Assembly: GCA_018303725.1 (NCBI GenBank)
Contig: JAGVXP010000055.1
Span: 1-45,108 of the forward strand
DNA length: 45,108 bases
Reading direction: 5' to 3'
Source of the DNA: Candidatus Woesearchaeota archaeon
GTDB taxonomy: Archaea > Nanobdellota > Nanobdellia > Woesearchaeales > JAGVXP01
Shown: positions 15,612 through 24,074 of the stretch, piece by piece
How the letters are laid out: every line of letters starts with the position of its first letter
Position numbering within the stretch: position 1 is the first letter of the stretch
Notes under the pieces: model-generated
What the model was told of the DNA's origin: nothing
Database searches by the model: none
The model's input: only the letters and a program-made list of their open reading frames with translations
Translations under genes and position numbers: made by a program

Positions 15612-17435
15612 ATGTTAAAAATAATTGAAAAACTGGTTCCAGACACTTCTGTAATAATTGAAGGTTTATTATCTGAAAAAATAAAGAAAAAAGAGATTGA
15701 TGTAAAAGAGGTAATTATTCATGAAGCTGTTATAGCCGAGTTAGAGCATCAGGCTAATCTAGGCAAGGCAATTGGCTTTTTGGGCCTGGACGAGATAAAA
15801 AGGATAAGGGAGCTAGCAAAGAATTTTGAGTTAAAATTTAGGGGCGTTAGGCCAAAAGCAGTTGAAATAAGGCATGCTTCTTTAGGGGAGATTGACAGCT
15901 TAATAAGGCAGCTGGCTTATGATGAGGATGCTACTTTAATAACCTCAGATAAGGTGCAGAGCGAAGTTGCGCTGGCTAGAGGCATCAAGGTTATTTACTT
16001 TAAGCCAGAGATTTCTATTAAAAAGTTAAAGTTAGAGAAGTTCTTTGACAATACAACAATGAGCGTTCATTTAAGGGAAAATGTGATGCCTTACGCAAAA
16101 AGGGGTTTTCCTGGCAATTGGCAGTTTGTTTCTTTAAGAAAAGAATTATTGAAGCATGAAGAAGTCCAAGAGATGTCAAGGGAGATAATTGAGGATGCCA
16201 AGTTGAGGAGGGATGGCTTTATTGAGATTGAAAGGGAAGGCAGCACAATTGTGCAGCTTGGCAAATACAGGATTGTAATAACCAAACCGCCATTTTCAGA
16301 TGGGTGGGAGATAACTGCTGTCAGGCCGGTTAGGAAATTAGACCTAGACGAATATAAGCTGACTGAAAAGCTGATGAAAAGAATAGCAGAGCAGGCAGAG
16401 GGAATTCTTATTGCAGGCGCTCCAGGCATGGGCAAAACAACCCTAAGCGCGGCATTAGCCGAATATTACGCTTCCAAAGAAAAAATTGTCAAGACTGTTG
16501 AAGCCCCAAGAGACCTTATTTTGCCTGATAATATAACCCAGTATGCAATCAGCCATGGAGACGCCCAGGAAATCCATGATATTTTGCTTTTGTCCAGGCC
16601 AGACTACACTATTTTTGACGAGATGAGGAATACTGCTGATTTCCAGCTGTTTGCAGATTTAAGGCTGGCAGGCATTGGGATGGTTGGTGTTGTTCATGCA
16701 ACTAATCCAATAGATGCCATACAGAGGTTTATTGGAAGGGTAGAGATGGGTGTTATTCCGCAGATAATAGACACTGTTGTTTTTGTTAAGAATGGGTTTA
16801 TTAACAAGGTGCTTTCTTTAAAAATGACAGTTAAGGTTCCTTCAGGTATGACAGAAGCTGATTTAGCAAGGCCTGTTGTCGTTGTAAATGATTTTGAAAC
16901 CGGCAAATTGATTTATGAAATTTATTCTTATGGCGAGCAGACAGTGGTTATCCCTGTAGAAGAAGGGAGAGAGAAAACAGGAGCTTTAAAATTAGCTGAG
17001 AAATCTGTTGAAAGGGAATTTATGAAATACACTGATAGAGTCGACGTTAATGTTTTATCTGACAATAAATGTGTTGTTAAGGTTCCTTCTTCTGACATAG
17101 CCAGGATAATCGGGAAAGAAGGAAAAACAATAAGTGGGATAGAGGATAATTTAGGGATGAGCATTGATGTGCAGGAGCTTGGAAGAGAGGAAGTTAAGAA
17201 AGAGAAAGAAGGGAGAGATGTGCCTTATGAAATAAACCAGAAAAGAAAAGCAATTGTTTTTGTTTTAGATATTAAAATGCAGAATAAGGATATTGATATT
17301 TATATTGGGGATACTTTTTTATTAACTGCAAAAGCCAGCTCAATGGGCCTGATAAAAATTAAAAAAGGAAATAAGATCGGGCAGATTCTTTTAAATGCTA
17401 TTAATAGTGGGGAGAAGGTTAGGCTGGTTGCTTAA
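15612..17435 (+). CDS. PIN domain-ATPase-KH protein (COG1855-like)
   Basis: 607 aa. Domains in order: a PIN domain (VPDTSVIIEGLLSEKI, then VIAELEHQA and EDATLITSDKVQ, residues about 8-125); a PilT/VirB11-like P-loop ATPase with Walker A GAPGMGKTT (about residue 272) and the Walker B region DYTIFDEMR; and a KH domain near residues 490-520 (SSDIARIIGKEGKTISGIE) for RNA binding. This architecture is widely conserved in archaea and is thought to be an RNA-processing or translation-linked ATPase-nuclease; no exact role is established. It overlaps the convergent GalT-like gene by 4 bp. Confidence 0.92.
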   Translation: MLKIIEKLVPDTSVIIEGLLSEKIKKKEIDVKEVIIHEAVIAELEHQANLGKAIGFLGLDEIKRIRELAKNFELKFRGVRPKAVEIRHASLGEIDSLIRQLAYDEDATLITSDKVQSEVALARGIKVIYFKPEISIKKLKLEKFFDNTTMSVHLRENVMPYAKRGFPGNWQFVSLRKELLKHEEVQEMSREIIEDAKLRRDGFIEIEREGSTIVQLGKYRIVITKPPFSDGWEITAVRPVRKLDLDEYKLTEKLMKRIAEQAEGILIAGAPGMGKTTLSAALAEYYASKEKIVKTVEAPRDLILPDNITQYAISHGDAQEIHDILLLSRPDYTIFDEMRNTADFQLFADLRLAGIGMVGVVHATNPIDAIQRFIGRVEMGVIPQIIDTVVFVKNGFINKVLSLKMTVKVPSGMTEADLARPVVVVNDFETGKLIYEIYSYGEQTVVIPVEEGREKTGALKLAEKSVEREFMKYTDRVDVNVLSDNKCVVKVPSSDIARIIGKEGKTISGIEDNLGMSIDVQELGREEVKKEKEGRDVPYEINQKRKAIVFVLDIKMQNKDIDIYIGDTFLLTAKASSMGLIKIKKGNKIGQILLNAINSGEKVRLVA

Positions 17436-18373
17436 AAATACTGCCTTAATAATTTTGCTAACTCTTCCGGAGTTCCGTTCCTTCTGTAAATGCCTGTTCT
17501 GCCATATTCTTTTGCTGATATGGATGTAACCTCAATATGTGTATGGAAAAAATGGCTTATATCCTTATTCTGGGATAGATTGTCAGATGGAGGAAGGGCT
17601 AAAGGGACTGTGTGGATATCAAGGATGTAGTCGCCTTCGGAATGCAGCTTGATTCTTTTTATTGTCTGGTCAAGGGCATCTGCCAGATGCTGCAACTCAT
17701 GCCTATCCAAGTAACCAAAATCGGCCGTATGTTTTGTTGGGAATAAATGCGCTTCAAATTCATATCTTTGCTGGTACGGCACTATTGATAAAGCAAAATC
17801 ATTTTGGTATATCACTCTTTCCCAAGATGCTATCTCCTCTTTTATTATATCACACCATAAACACCTGTTGTCCCTTAAGTCAAAATGCTTAGAAGACCCA
17901 ATAAGCTCACTTTTAATTGCTGGAGGGACAGTTGGAAAAGCAACCACTTCTGCAACCAGTTTTCCATCATGCTGGTTTTTTGATTCCAAAAAAGCCGCTA
18001 TATACCTGACTCCTCTTATTGTTCTTAAACCAAGTATTCTATCTTTAAATGCTATCAGGAGATATTCCAGCATAGATGGATGATTCGGATCACAGTGGAG
18101 GTATTCATGGGCTCCTGTTGGCGTTCTTGAATCGTAAATATTATTGTTGCGCCCTTCCACCCTTGGAGGAGTTTCCATGATGAGGTCATGCTCGTGAGGC
18201 GAACCGACAATAACTGCGGGGCTTCCGTATGGATATTCAGCTATAACTTTTTTTATGTCTTTTTTTGGAGCCCCATTTTTAACCAGAGAAACGCTGTTCC
18301 CTGTGAAAGGGTCTCTTCTTATTTCAGCATTTATTTTTTCAGCTGTTTTTTCAAGCGTGTTTATTTCCGGCAT
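17432..18373 (-). CDS. GalT-like nucleotidyltransferase family protein lacking HPH
   Basis: 313 aa, the length of GalT (galactose-1-phosphate uridylyltransferase). Matches include RRDPFTGN, GSPHEHDLIMETPPR, GAHEYLHCDPNH, a CLWCDIIKEE zinc-type C-x-x-C, VPYQQRYEFEAHLFPTKH and FFHTHIEVTS. The first HIT half has NQHDGKLVAEVVAFPTVPP where active GalT enzymes have a HPHxQ motif, so the nucleophilic histidine is not seen. It may be a diverged phosphorylase of the ADP-sugar type, a different nucleotidyltransferase or a binding protein. Specific gene naming is not justified. Confidence 0.7.
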   Translation of the reverse strand: MPEINTLEKTAEKINAEIRRDPFTGNSVSLVKNGAPKKDIKKVIAEYPYGSPAVIVGSPHEHDLIMETPPRVEGRNNNIYDSRTPTGAHEYLHCDPNHPSMLEYLLIAFKDRILGLRTIRGVRYIAAFLESKNQHDGKLVAEVVAFPTVPPAIKSELIGSSKHFDLRDNRCLWCDIIKEEIASWERVIYQNDFALSIVPYQQRYEFEAHLFPTKHTADFGYLDRHELQHLADALDQTIKRIKLHSEGDYILDIHTVPLALPPSDNLSQNKDISHFFHTHIEVTSISAKEYGRTGIYRRNGTPEELAKLLRQYF

Positions 18374-18550
18374 TTTATTTAACGTGGATAATGGTAAATA
18401 AACAAGAAATTTTTCTTTTTTGCCAAATGAAAAATATTTTCAAACATTAGTATCCCGCACACCACAAAAATAAATGGTTTATATAAATTATATAATTCTA
18501 GAAGAGATAGTATTTAAAGGTTTTGATTTTAAAAAGTTTTATTAGAATGA

Positions 18551-19012
18551 CTAGTGAGCATCCTTTTTTATTGCTTCCTGAAGGGTTTGTGATATTTCAG
18601 TAGCTGCTGCCTTAACATCGGGCTGGTTTGCACCTTCAACACCATAAATTTGTTCTTCTATTAAAGTGCCATCTTGTTTTAAGTAAAGGGTAACCGAGTA
18701 TATAGGCGGGTGTTTTGAGATTTCTCTTTGGACTACAAATCTGTCTGGGGAATGGCTATAGAGGATAGTGGTTGATTTCCCTGATAGGTCTCTAGTTTCT
18801 AGAGCATCTGGCATGTCAAATGCTTCAACCACCTCACCAAGGTGTAGATAACCAGAGATAACTTCAGAACATCCATTGAATCTTTTTACTAAAGAAGAAT
18901 GTATAATAGAATTTGCTTTAGCTTTTTGTATTATTAAATCTGCATAAAGACTATTATAGTATGCTTGTGTTATTTTTCGTCCCACTTCTACTGGAATGTA
19001 TGTTTCTGGCAT
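18551..19012 (-). CDS. Hypothetical protein
   Basis: 153 aa, not recognised. An N-terminal helix-rich part (VEVGRKITQAYYNSLYADLIIQKA) is followed by a beta-rich part (STTILYSHS, RFVVQRE, YSVTLYLKQDG) and a C-terminal helix. No signal peptide or membrane segment. It stands alone between AT-rich gaps of 177 and 263 bp, in which nothing but promoter-like AT tracts was seen. Confidence 0.6.
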   Translation of the reverse strand: MPETYIPVEVGRKITQAYYNSLYADLIIQKAKANSIIHSSLVKRFNGCSEVISGYLHLGEVVEAFDMPDALETRDLSGKSTTILYSHSPDRFVVQREISKHPPIYSVTLYLKQDGTLIEEQIYGVEGANQPDVKAAATEISQTLQEAIKKDAH

Positions 19013-19275
19013 CTAGTTTGCTCTCCACACCCCTTAACTGGAAAAATATGTGGTTCCTTCTTCTCTTTTTTTATATTATGAAACCACCATTTATATACTT
19101 TTTGATTAAATTTTATAAAATTTATATAATTTAAAAAATTTTAAGGAGTTATATAAAATACTGCTTGGCTATATAATGTGGTTTGTATTCAATTTTTTGG
19201 TTATTTATCGCCAGCAAGTAAAAATAATTTTTTTTAGAAAGTTTTTTATATATACTGCCCTAATTTTACTTTAAA

Positions 19276-20559
19276 ATGCTTGACATCAGATTTGTAAGGG
19301 AAAATGTGGATATTGTAAAGGCAGATTTAAAGAAAAGGAATGACCTTGGAAAGCTTGAATGGGCAGATGATTTAATAGCCAAGGACAAGGAATACAGGGG
19401 GCTTTTGGGAGAAGTTGAGAGGCTAAGGAACAGCAGGAATGTTATTTCTGAGGAAATCAATAAGTTAAGAAAAGAGGGCAAGGATATTTCCGGCAAGGTG
19501 AAAGAAGCCAGGGAGCTGCCTGAAAAGATAAGGCAGGGTGATGAAAGGATTAACGAGCTGAAAGATAAAATAGTTTTCTATTTGATGAGGATTCCTAATA
19601 TATTAGATAAGTCAGTTCCTGTTGGAAAAGACAGTTCTGACAACAAGGTTTTGAGAAAGGTTGGTGAGATAAAGAAGTTTGCATTTGATTTAAAAGGGCA
19701 TGGAGAGCTAATTGAGAGTTTAGGCATGGGTGATTTTGAGCAGGCTGCTAAAGTTAGTGGAAAAGGGTTTTATTACCTGATTGGGGATTTGGCTTTGATG
19801 GAGGTTGCTTTGCAGAAATTTGCTATTGATTTGCTGACAAAAAGAGGCTATAAGCTGGTTGAGCCGCCTTTAATGCTGAGAAGAAAGCCATATGAAGGCG
19901 TTACCGATTTAGGCGATTTTGAAACAATGATGTATAAGATACAGGATGAGGATTTATATTTAATTGCCACATCTGAGCATCCAATTGCTGCCTTGTATAT
20001 GGGCAAGGTTTTTAATGAGGGTGAACTGCCGTTGAGGTATTGCGGGTTAAGCGCCTGCTTTAGAAAGGAGATTGGGAGCCACGGGATTGATGAAAAAGGC
20101 CTGTTTAGGGTTCATCAATTCAATAAGATTGAGCAGTTCATATTTTGCAAGCCCGAAGATTCCAGGAAATTTCATGAAGAATTGATTAAGAACGCTGAGG
20201 ATATTTTCAAGAAATTAAAGCTGCCTTACAGGGTTGTTAGCATATGCACAGGGGATATAGGGACTGTTGCTGCAAAGAAATATGATTTAGAGGCTTATAT
20301 GCCTCGTGAGAAAGAGTATAAAGAGGTTGTTTCATGCTCTAATTGCACTTCATACCAGGCTGTAAGGCTGAATGTTAAATATGCCAAAGGCGATGCTAAA
20401 GAGTATGTCCATACCTTAAATTCAACTGCAATAGCCACTGGAAGGGCTTTAAGGGCCATAGTTGAGAATTACCAGCAGAAAGATGGAAGTATAAAGGTTC
20501 CTGCTGTTTTAGTGCCTTACATGAATGGTGTAAAAGTTATTGGAAAAAAGAAAAGATAA
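19276..20559 (+). CDS. serS: Seryl-tRNA synthetase
   Basis: 427 aa, full length for the common (non-methanogen-type) SerRS. An N-terminal coiled-coil arm (residues about 25-105) binds the long variable arm of tRNA-Ser. The class II core has motif 2 FRKEIGSHGIDEKGLFRVHQF and motif 3 TLNSTAIATGRALRAIVEN. It charges tRNA-Ser with serine; a tRNA-Ser(GCT) is at 12372. A TATA-rich region lies upstream (ttttttatatatac). Confidence 0.97.
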   Translation: MLDIRFVRENVDIVKADLKKRNDLGKLEWADDLIAKDKEYRGLLGEVERLRNSRNVISEEINKLRKEGKDISGKVKEARELPEKIRQGDERINELKDKIVFYLMRIPNILDKSVPVGKDSSDNKVLRKVGEIKKFAFDLKGHGELIESLGMGDFEQAAKVSGKGFYYLIGDLALMEVALQKFAIDLLTKRGYKLVEPPLMLRRKPYEGVTDLGDFETMMYKIQDEDLYLIATSEHPIAALYMGKVFNEGELPLRYCGLSACFRKEIGSHGIDEKGLFRVHQFNKIEQFIFCKPEDSRKFHEELIKNAEDIFKKLKLPYRVVSICTGDIGTVAAKKYDLEAYMPREKEYKEVVSCSNCTSYQAVRLNVKYAKGDAKEYVHTLNSTAIATGRALRAIVENYQQKDGSIKVPAVLVPYMNGVKVIGKKKR

Positions 20560-20595
20560 AATAATTGATATAACAATAAAAAATAATAGAAGTTT

Positions 20596-20618
20596 GGCTA
20601 ATTGCTTCGCAATTAGCC
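20596..20618. repeat. Hairpin 1 of a three-hairpin cluster
   Basis: GGCTAATTGC-TTC-GCAATTAGCC is a perfect 10-bp stem with a 3-nt loop 36 bp after serS. It could serve as a serS terminator, though no T-run follows directly. Confidence 0.7.
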
Positions 20619-20627
20619 CATCTATCA

Positions 20628-20650
20628 GTCGCCAAAGGAACTTTGGCGAC
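20628..20650. repeat. Hairpin 2 of a three-hairpin cluster
   Basis: GTCGCCAAA-GGAAC-TTTGGCGAC is a perfect 9-bp stem. It is bracketed by CTATCAG (20622-20628) and its inverse CTGATAG (20690-20696), which would compete with hairpin 3, so alternative folds are possible. Confidence 0.7.
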
Positions 20651-20660
20651 ATGCAGACAA

Positions 20661-20721
20661 GCCAAAATTCGGTGTAAACAACGGCAGAGCTGATAGGCAC
20701 AACATAATTCCGAATTTTGGC
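20661..20721. repeat. Hairpin 3 of a three-hairpin cluster
   Basis: GCCAAAATTCGG (20661-20672) and CCGAATTTTGGC (20710-20721) form a perfect 12-bp stem with a 37-nt loop. The GCCAAA/TTTGGC words recur in hairpin 2. The cluster fills the 20560-20770 gap and resembles the other multi-hairpin loci in layout but not in stem sequence. Confidence 0.7.
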
Positions 20722-20770
20722 GAAATAAAAAAATAAAGATTATTGATTAAAAAACAAAAAGAGGATAGTT

Positions 20771-21064
20771 ATGACCGAAATACCTGGAATTGTTTGGCTG
20801 ATTGTGGGGATAATGATAACCTTAGTTTCTTTATGGTTGGGGAATAAGAACCTTATACTATTTATAATTGCGGGTGGAGTTATGGTCCTTGTCGGCTTGT
20901 TGAAGATGGTTGTTAAAAGAAAAGAGAAAAAAGAGATGAAGGCTGCAGAAAGACCGCAACAACAGCCGCAATCAGTTAAATATTGCCATAAATGCGGAAC
21001 TGCCTTAATGGCTATTGACCAGTTCTGCCACAACTGCGGAAGCAGGGTATTCCACAGGAGATAG
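20771..21064 (+). CDS. Membrane-anchored zinc-ribbon protein
   Basis: 97 aa. Two hydrophobic helices (GIVWLIVGIMITLVSLWLG and LILFIIAGGVMVLVGLLKMVV) and a basic, Gln-rich linker lead to a C-terminal zinc ribbon YCHKCG...FCHNCG (two C-x-x-C pairs). A tiny cytosolic zinc ribbon hung from the membrane is a common archaeal arrangement; its partner is unknown. It is followed after one base by the PH-domain gene, so the two are probably co-translated. Confidence 0.75.
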   Translation: MTEIPGIVWLIVGIMITLVSLWLGNKNLILFIIAGGVMVLVGLLKMVVKRKEKKEMKAAERPQQQPQSVKYCHKCGTALMAIDQFCHNCGSRVFHRR

Positions 21065-21065
21065 G

Positions 21066-21545
21066 ATGGCGGATATTACTGGCTCCTTAGAGGAAACACC
21101 TGAAAAAATAATTCTTAAGGTTAAGCAATCTAGAAAAGGCATATCCCTTAATTATTTTGTTATATTAATTTTATTGGTTTTAGGAATTTATAGCCTATTT
21201 AAAAATACAAAAACTATGGAGCTGTTTAGCAAGATATTTTTTGCTGTTGTTATAATTGTGCTGGTATATTCAGAAATTAGAATCCATTATAAAAAACTGG
21301 TAATATCCAACAAGAGGGCTATTTTAAAGGAAGGAATATTAAAAAAGCATGAAGCCACAATAAGCTATCCGTCAATAACAGAGGTGGTTTCCCAACAGAG
21401 CTTTTTAGAGAGGCTGTTTAATTATGGCCATTTGATTATAAGGACAAGCGGGGCTAAAAAGGATTATGAGATTGTCATAGACAAGGTCAGTAGACCGGCT
21501 AAGATAAAAGAGACAATAGAGGGTTTCATGTTCAGAAAGCCATAA
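21066..21545 (+). CDS. PH-like (bPH2/YdbT-type) membrane protein
   Basis: 159 aa from the ATG at 21066; the longer track ORF overlaps the preceding gene. Two membrane helices (YFVILILLVLGIYSLF, FFAVVIIVLVYSEIRI) are followed by a bacterial PH-like domain: LVISNKRAILKEGIL, ISYPSITEVVSQQSFLERLFNYGHLIIRTSG, the hallmark of DUF304/YdbS-YdbT proteins. These sit in the membrane with the PH fold facing the cytosol; their function is poorly known. Confidence 0.8.
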   Translation: MADITGSLEETPEKIILKVKQSRKGISLNYFVILILLVLGIYSLFKNTKTMELFSKIFFAVVIIVLVYSEIRIHYKKLVISNKRAILKEGILKKHEATISYPSITEVVSQQSFLERLFNYGHLIIRTSGAKKDYEIVIDKVSRPAKIKETIEGFMFRKP

Positions 21546-21586
21546 ACTTTAAATATAATGGGGTTATAGTTTTATATGGGGATAAA

Positions 21587-22660
21587 ATGAGTTTGTTTGA
21601 CAATATGCTGCATTCGGACCAGTCTTTGTTTAAGAATGAGATAGCCTTAGACTATAGTTTTATTCCCAAGCTTATTCCTTACAGGGAAAGCCAGCAGAAA
21701 TATATTGCCAGCTGCATAAAACCATTATTCCATGAAAGGAATGGAAAGAATTTGTTGGTTTATGGCAAGCCGGGTGTTGGAAAGACAGTTGCATGCAAGC
21801 ATATCTTCCAGGAACTTGAAGAAGAGACAGATGATGTAATACTAATTTATATTAATTGCTGGCAGAAGAATACCAGTTTTAAGATAATGACAGATATTTG
21901 CGATAAACTTGGGATTAAGTTTGTTCAGAACAAGAAAACAGATGAATTGTTTGGTATGGCCAAGAATGTTGTTAATAAGAAAGCTGTTGTCTTTGCTTTT
22001 GATGAGGTGGATAAAGCAGAGGAATTTGATTTTTTGTATTCAATTCTAGAAGATGTTTACAGGAAGAGTGTTTTGTTGATTACAAATTACAAATCATGGC
22101 TGGATAATTTGGATGAGAGGATCAAATCAAGGCTTAGCGGAGAGTTGCTGGAGTTTAAGCATTACGACTTAGAGGAAACAAGAGGCATATTAAAGCAGAG
22201 AATGGAATATGCTTTTGTTCCTGGCGCTTTTTCCAAAGAAGCGTTTGAACTGATTGTAAAGAAAACAGCCGGATTAGAGGATATAAGAAAGGGGCTGCAT
22301 TTAATGAAAGAAGCTGCTAACATTGCTGAAGATAGAAGCAGCAAACAGATTAGCCTGGATGATGCAAAGAAATCCATAGGCAAATTGGATGAGTTTAGCA
22401 TTAAGGATAGTGCTGAGCTGCTTGAAGATGAAAGAGCTATATTGGATTTAGTTAGGGATGGCTCTGGCGGCAAGATTGGTGATTTGTTTAAGAGCTATAA
22501 AGATAAAGGGGGCAGCCTGGCTTACAGGACCTTTCAAAGGAAGATAAATAGATTGGAGGAAGGCAAGTTTGTTAGTTTGGAAAAAACAGAAGGCGGCGTT
22601 GAGGGCAACACAACAATAGTCAAGTTAAGAGAAGTTAATAAGAAGCTGGGGGATTTCTAG
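21587..22660 (+). CDS. cdc6: Orc1/Cdc6-family replication initiator ATPase
   Basis: 357 aa. AAA+ domain with Walker A YGKPGVGKT (about residue 60), Walker B VFAFDEVDKA, sensor 1 LLITNYKSWLDNLDERIKSRL with arginines that can act as finger, and a C-terminal winged-helix region (residues about 290-357) as in archaeal Orc1/Cdc6. It would bind origin repeats and help load MCM helicase. No typical cluster of origin recognition boxes was found in the adjacent gaps, so the origin, if close, is not obvious. Confidence 0.85.
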   Translation: MSLFDNMLHSDQSLFKNEIALDYSFIPKLIPYRESQQKYIASCIKPLFHERNGKNLLVYGKPGVGKTVACKHIFQELEEETDDVILIYINCWQKNTSFKIMTDICDKLGIKFVQNKKTDELFGMAKNVVNKKAVVFAFDEVDKAEEFDFLYSILEDVYRKSVLLITNYKSWLDNLDERIKSRLSGELLEFKHYDLEETRGILKQRMEYAFVPGAFSKEAFELIVKKTAGLEDIRKGLHLMKEAANIAEDRSSKQISLDDAKKSIGKLDEFSIKDSAELLEDERAILDLVRDGSGGKIGDLFKSYKDKGGSLAYRTFQRKINRLEEGKFVSLEKTEGGVEGNTTIVKLREVNKKLGDF

Positions 22661-22734
22661 ATAATTTTTAATTGAATAAGATAAAAACAGAAAGTTGGAA
22701 TGTGTTATAACAACCAAAATACATAAAGGATAAT

Positions 22735-23343
22735 TCACTCTTTTATTAAAGTGTATTGTTTTCCCAAAAATGGTGTGATAATTTCAATTGTTTCAGTTTC
22801 TAATTTATTGAAACTGTTTAGTTGCTTACAAACAACTGGTAAATTGATTGGATCTGACTGTCCTGCTCCCAATTTAACTGCATGAAATACTTTTGGTGTG
22901 ATTAATAAATGCACATATTCTGAAAAAGATAGTGGATGATGTGAATAATTTTTAATGTAGTCATAAAATTCTTTAGCTCTTTCACGTATCTGACCCAAAT
23001 CTCCACCAGAAAAATTTTTTGCAAAGTATTCTCCATATGTACTTATAGTTTTTTCAGTGTGAATATGATAGTCTATAACCGCATAATCTCCAATGTCGGT
23101 CAACCTTGCTTCTGAATCAATCCACTTATTTAAGAACGCTACAAGGGGTGATTTGCCTGCTCCTACAGTGGCTAGAGACTCCCTTCCTGTTTCTACAATA
23201 GCAGTTGCAACATATGTGTTAGCTACCCTCAGGCATATCAAATGACCAGTTGTTTCTTCATTTATGTGGATAGATCTTTTTCTAAGCCTTTGGGCAATTT
23301 CTGCAGGCAATACTAGTTTTTCAAGTGATAATTCTCTAAACAT
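22735..23343 (-). CDS. JAB/MPN (JAMM)-like protein, tentative
   Basis: 202 aa. INEETTGHLI followed by DYHIHTEKTIS and FSGGDLGQI follows the order E...H-x-H...S-x-x-D of JAMM metalloproteases, although the spacing from H-x-H to S-x-x-D is longer than usual. Such enzymes remove ubiquitin-like (SAMP) modifiers or act in repair. The C-terminal part (HHPLSFSEYVHLLITPKVFHAVKL) is unrecognised. It could equally be a non-catalytic MPN fold. Confidence 0.5.
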   Translation of the reverse strand: MFRELSLEKLVLPAEIAQRLRKRSIHINEETTGHLICLRVANTYVATAIVETGRESLATVGAGKSPLVAFLNKWIDSEARLTDIGDYAVIDYHIHTEKTISTYGEYFAKNFSGGDLGQIRERAKEFYDYIKNYSHHPLSFSEYVHLLITPKVFHAVKLGAGQSDPINLPVVCKQLNSFNKLETETIEIITPFLGKQYTLIKE

Positions 23344-23419
23344 ATAAACAAATAGAAAAAAATAGGGGTATTTAAATCTTTCTATTTTTATTACTATTAA
23401 GTAGTTAGAATACCAAAAA

Positions 23420-23692
23420 CTAATACTTTATAGAGAAACAGTCAAATTCGTTCTTTGGCTCTTCATAACTTAGTTTAACGTTATCAACCCTTGCTCCTAA
23501 AGGCCCCTTTTTGCAGAATTCAACTAGCTCTCTTAATTTATCTTCCGGCCCTTCTGCTATTACTTCTACATTACCATCACCGGTGTTTCTTACATAACCC
23601 TTTAAGCCAAGTTTATTAGCTACTATATTTGTATTGTGCCTAAAGAAAACCCCTTGCACTCTGCCTGAGACTATAATGTGGAGGCGCTTCAT
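23420..23692 (-). CDS. acyP: Acylphosphatase
   Basis: 90 aa, the usual length. SGRVQGVFFRHNT holds the phosphate-binding loop and catalytic Arg; GYVRNTGDGNVEVIAEG holds the second signature with the catalytic Asn. It hydrolyses acyl phosphates such as acetyl phosphate or carbamoyl phosphate. It stands alone, divergent from the zinc-ribbon gene. Confidence 0.95.
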   Translation of the reverse strand: MKRLHIIVSGRVQGVFFRHNTNIVANKLGLKGYVRNTGDGNVEVIAEGPEDKLRELVEFCKKGPLGARVDNVKLSYEEPKNEFDCFSIKY

Positions 23693-23790
23693 AACAGACT
23701 GGAGATTGAGAATAGTATTTTAATTTTATCTTTATCCTTTATTTTCGATATGGAAAATAACCACTGGCCACTGGACATCTCCTGGGGTGA

Positions 23791-23803
23791 GGTATATAAA
23801 TGG
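23791..23803 (+). promoter_or_regulatory. TATA box of zinc-ribbon leader transcript
   Basis: Gtatataaatggg lies about 25 nt before 23822-23825, where a leaderless or short-leader transcript would begin. It sets the 5' end of the leader that contains the attenuator-like hairpin. Confidence 0.55.
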
Positions 23804-23840
23804 GTTTGTCCTACTAATAGCTAAATGTTTTTTTGTATTC

Positions 23841-23883
23841 GGCAGGAGAAATTCTTCAAGCACCTCCTCTTCCTGCCTTTTTT
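23841..23883 (+). terminator. Attenuator-like terminator hairpin in leader
   Basis: GGCAGGA (23841-23847) pairs with TCCTGCC (23871-23877) and is followed at once by TTTTTT, the form of a U-tract terminator. The loop contains ACCTCC (23862-23867), which can pair instead with GGAGGT (23888-23893) downstream. The two pairings compete, as in an attenuator. It lies inside the transcribed leader of the zinc-ribbon gene. Confidence 0.5.
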
Positions 23884-23911
23884 AAATGGAGGTAAAAAGA
23901 GGCTGATAAAA

Positions 23912-24064
23912 ATGGCAAAATGCTCATTGTGCGGAAAAAAGGTAAAGGCTTATTTTGATCTTTGCTATGATTGCTATAACAGCACCAAAGGCCTGTATCA
24001 TCAGTTCGCAGAACCGATTATATCAAATAGGTTTATGAAAGAGATGGGAATAATTGATTATTGA
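23912..24064 (+). CDS. Small zinc-ribbon protein
   Basis: 50 aa from the ATG at 23912, which has a purine-rich gaggctgat upstream. Two C-x-x-C pairs, KCSLCGKK and LCYDCYN, make a compact zinc ribbon; the tail QFAEPIISNRFMKEMGIIDY is unrecognised. The track start at 23825 adds 29 residues (Phe/Leu-rich) that cover the attenuator-like hairpin and are in frame. That stretch may be a leader peptide or a real N-terminal extension. The following 39-aa ORF begins 11 bp on. Confidence 0.6.
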   Translation: MAKCSLCGKKVKAYFDLCYDCYNSTKGLYHQFAEPIISNRFMKEMGIIDY

Positions 24065-24074
24065 GGTGATAAAG

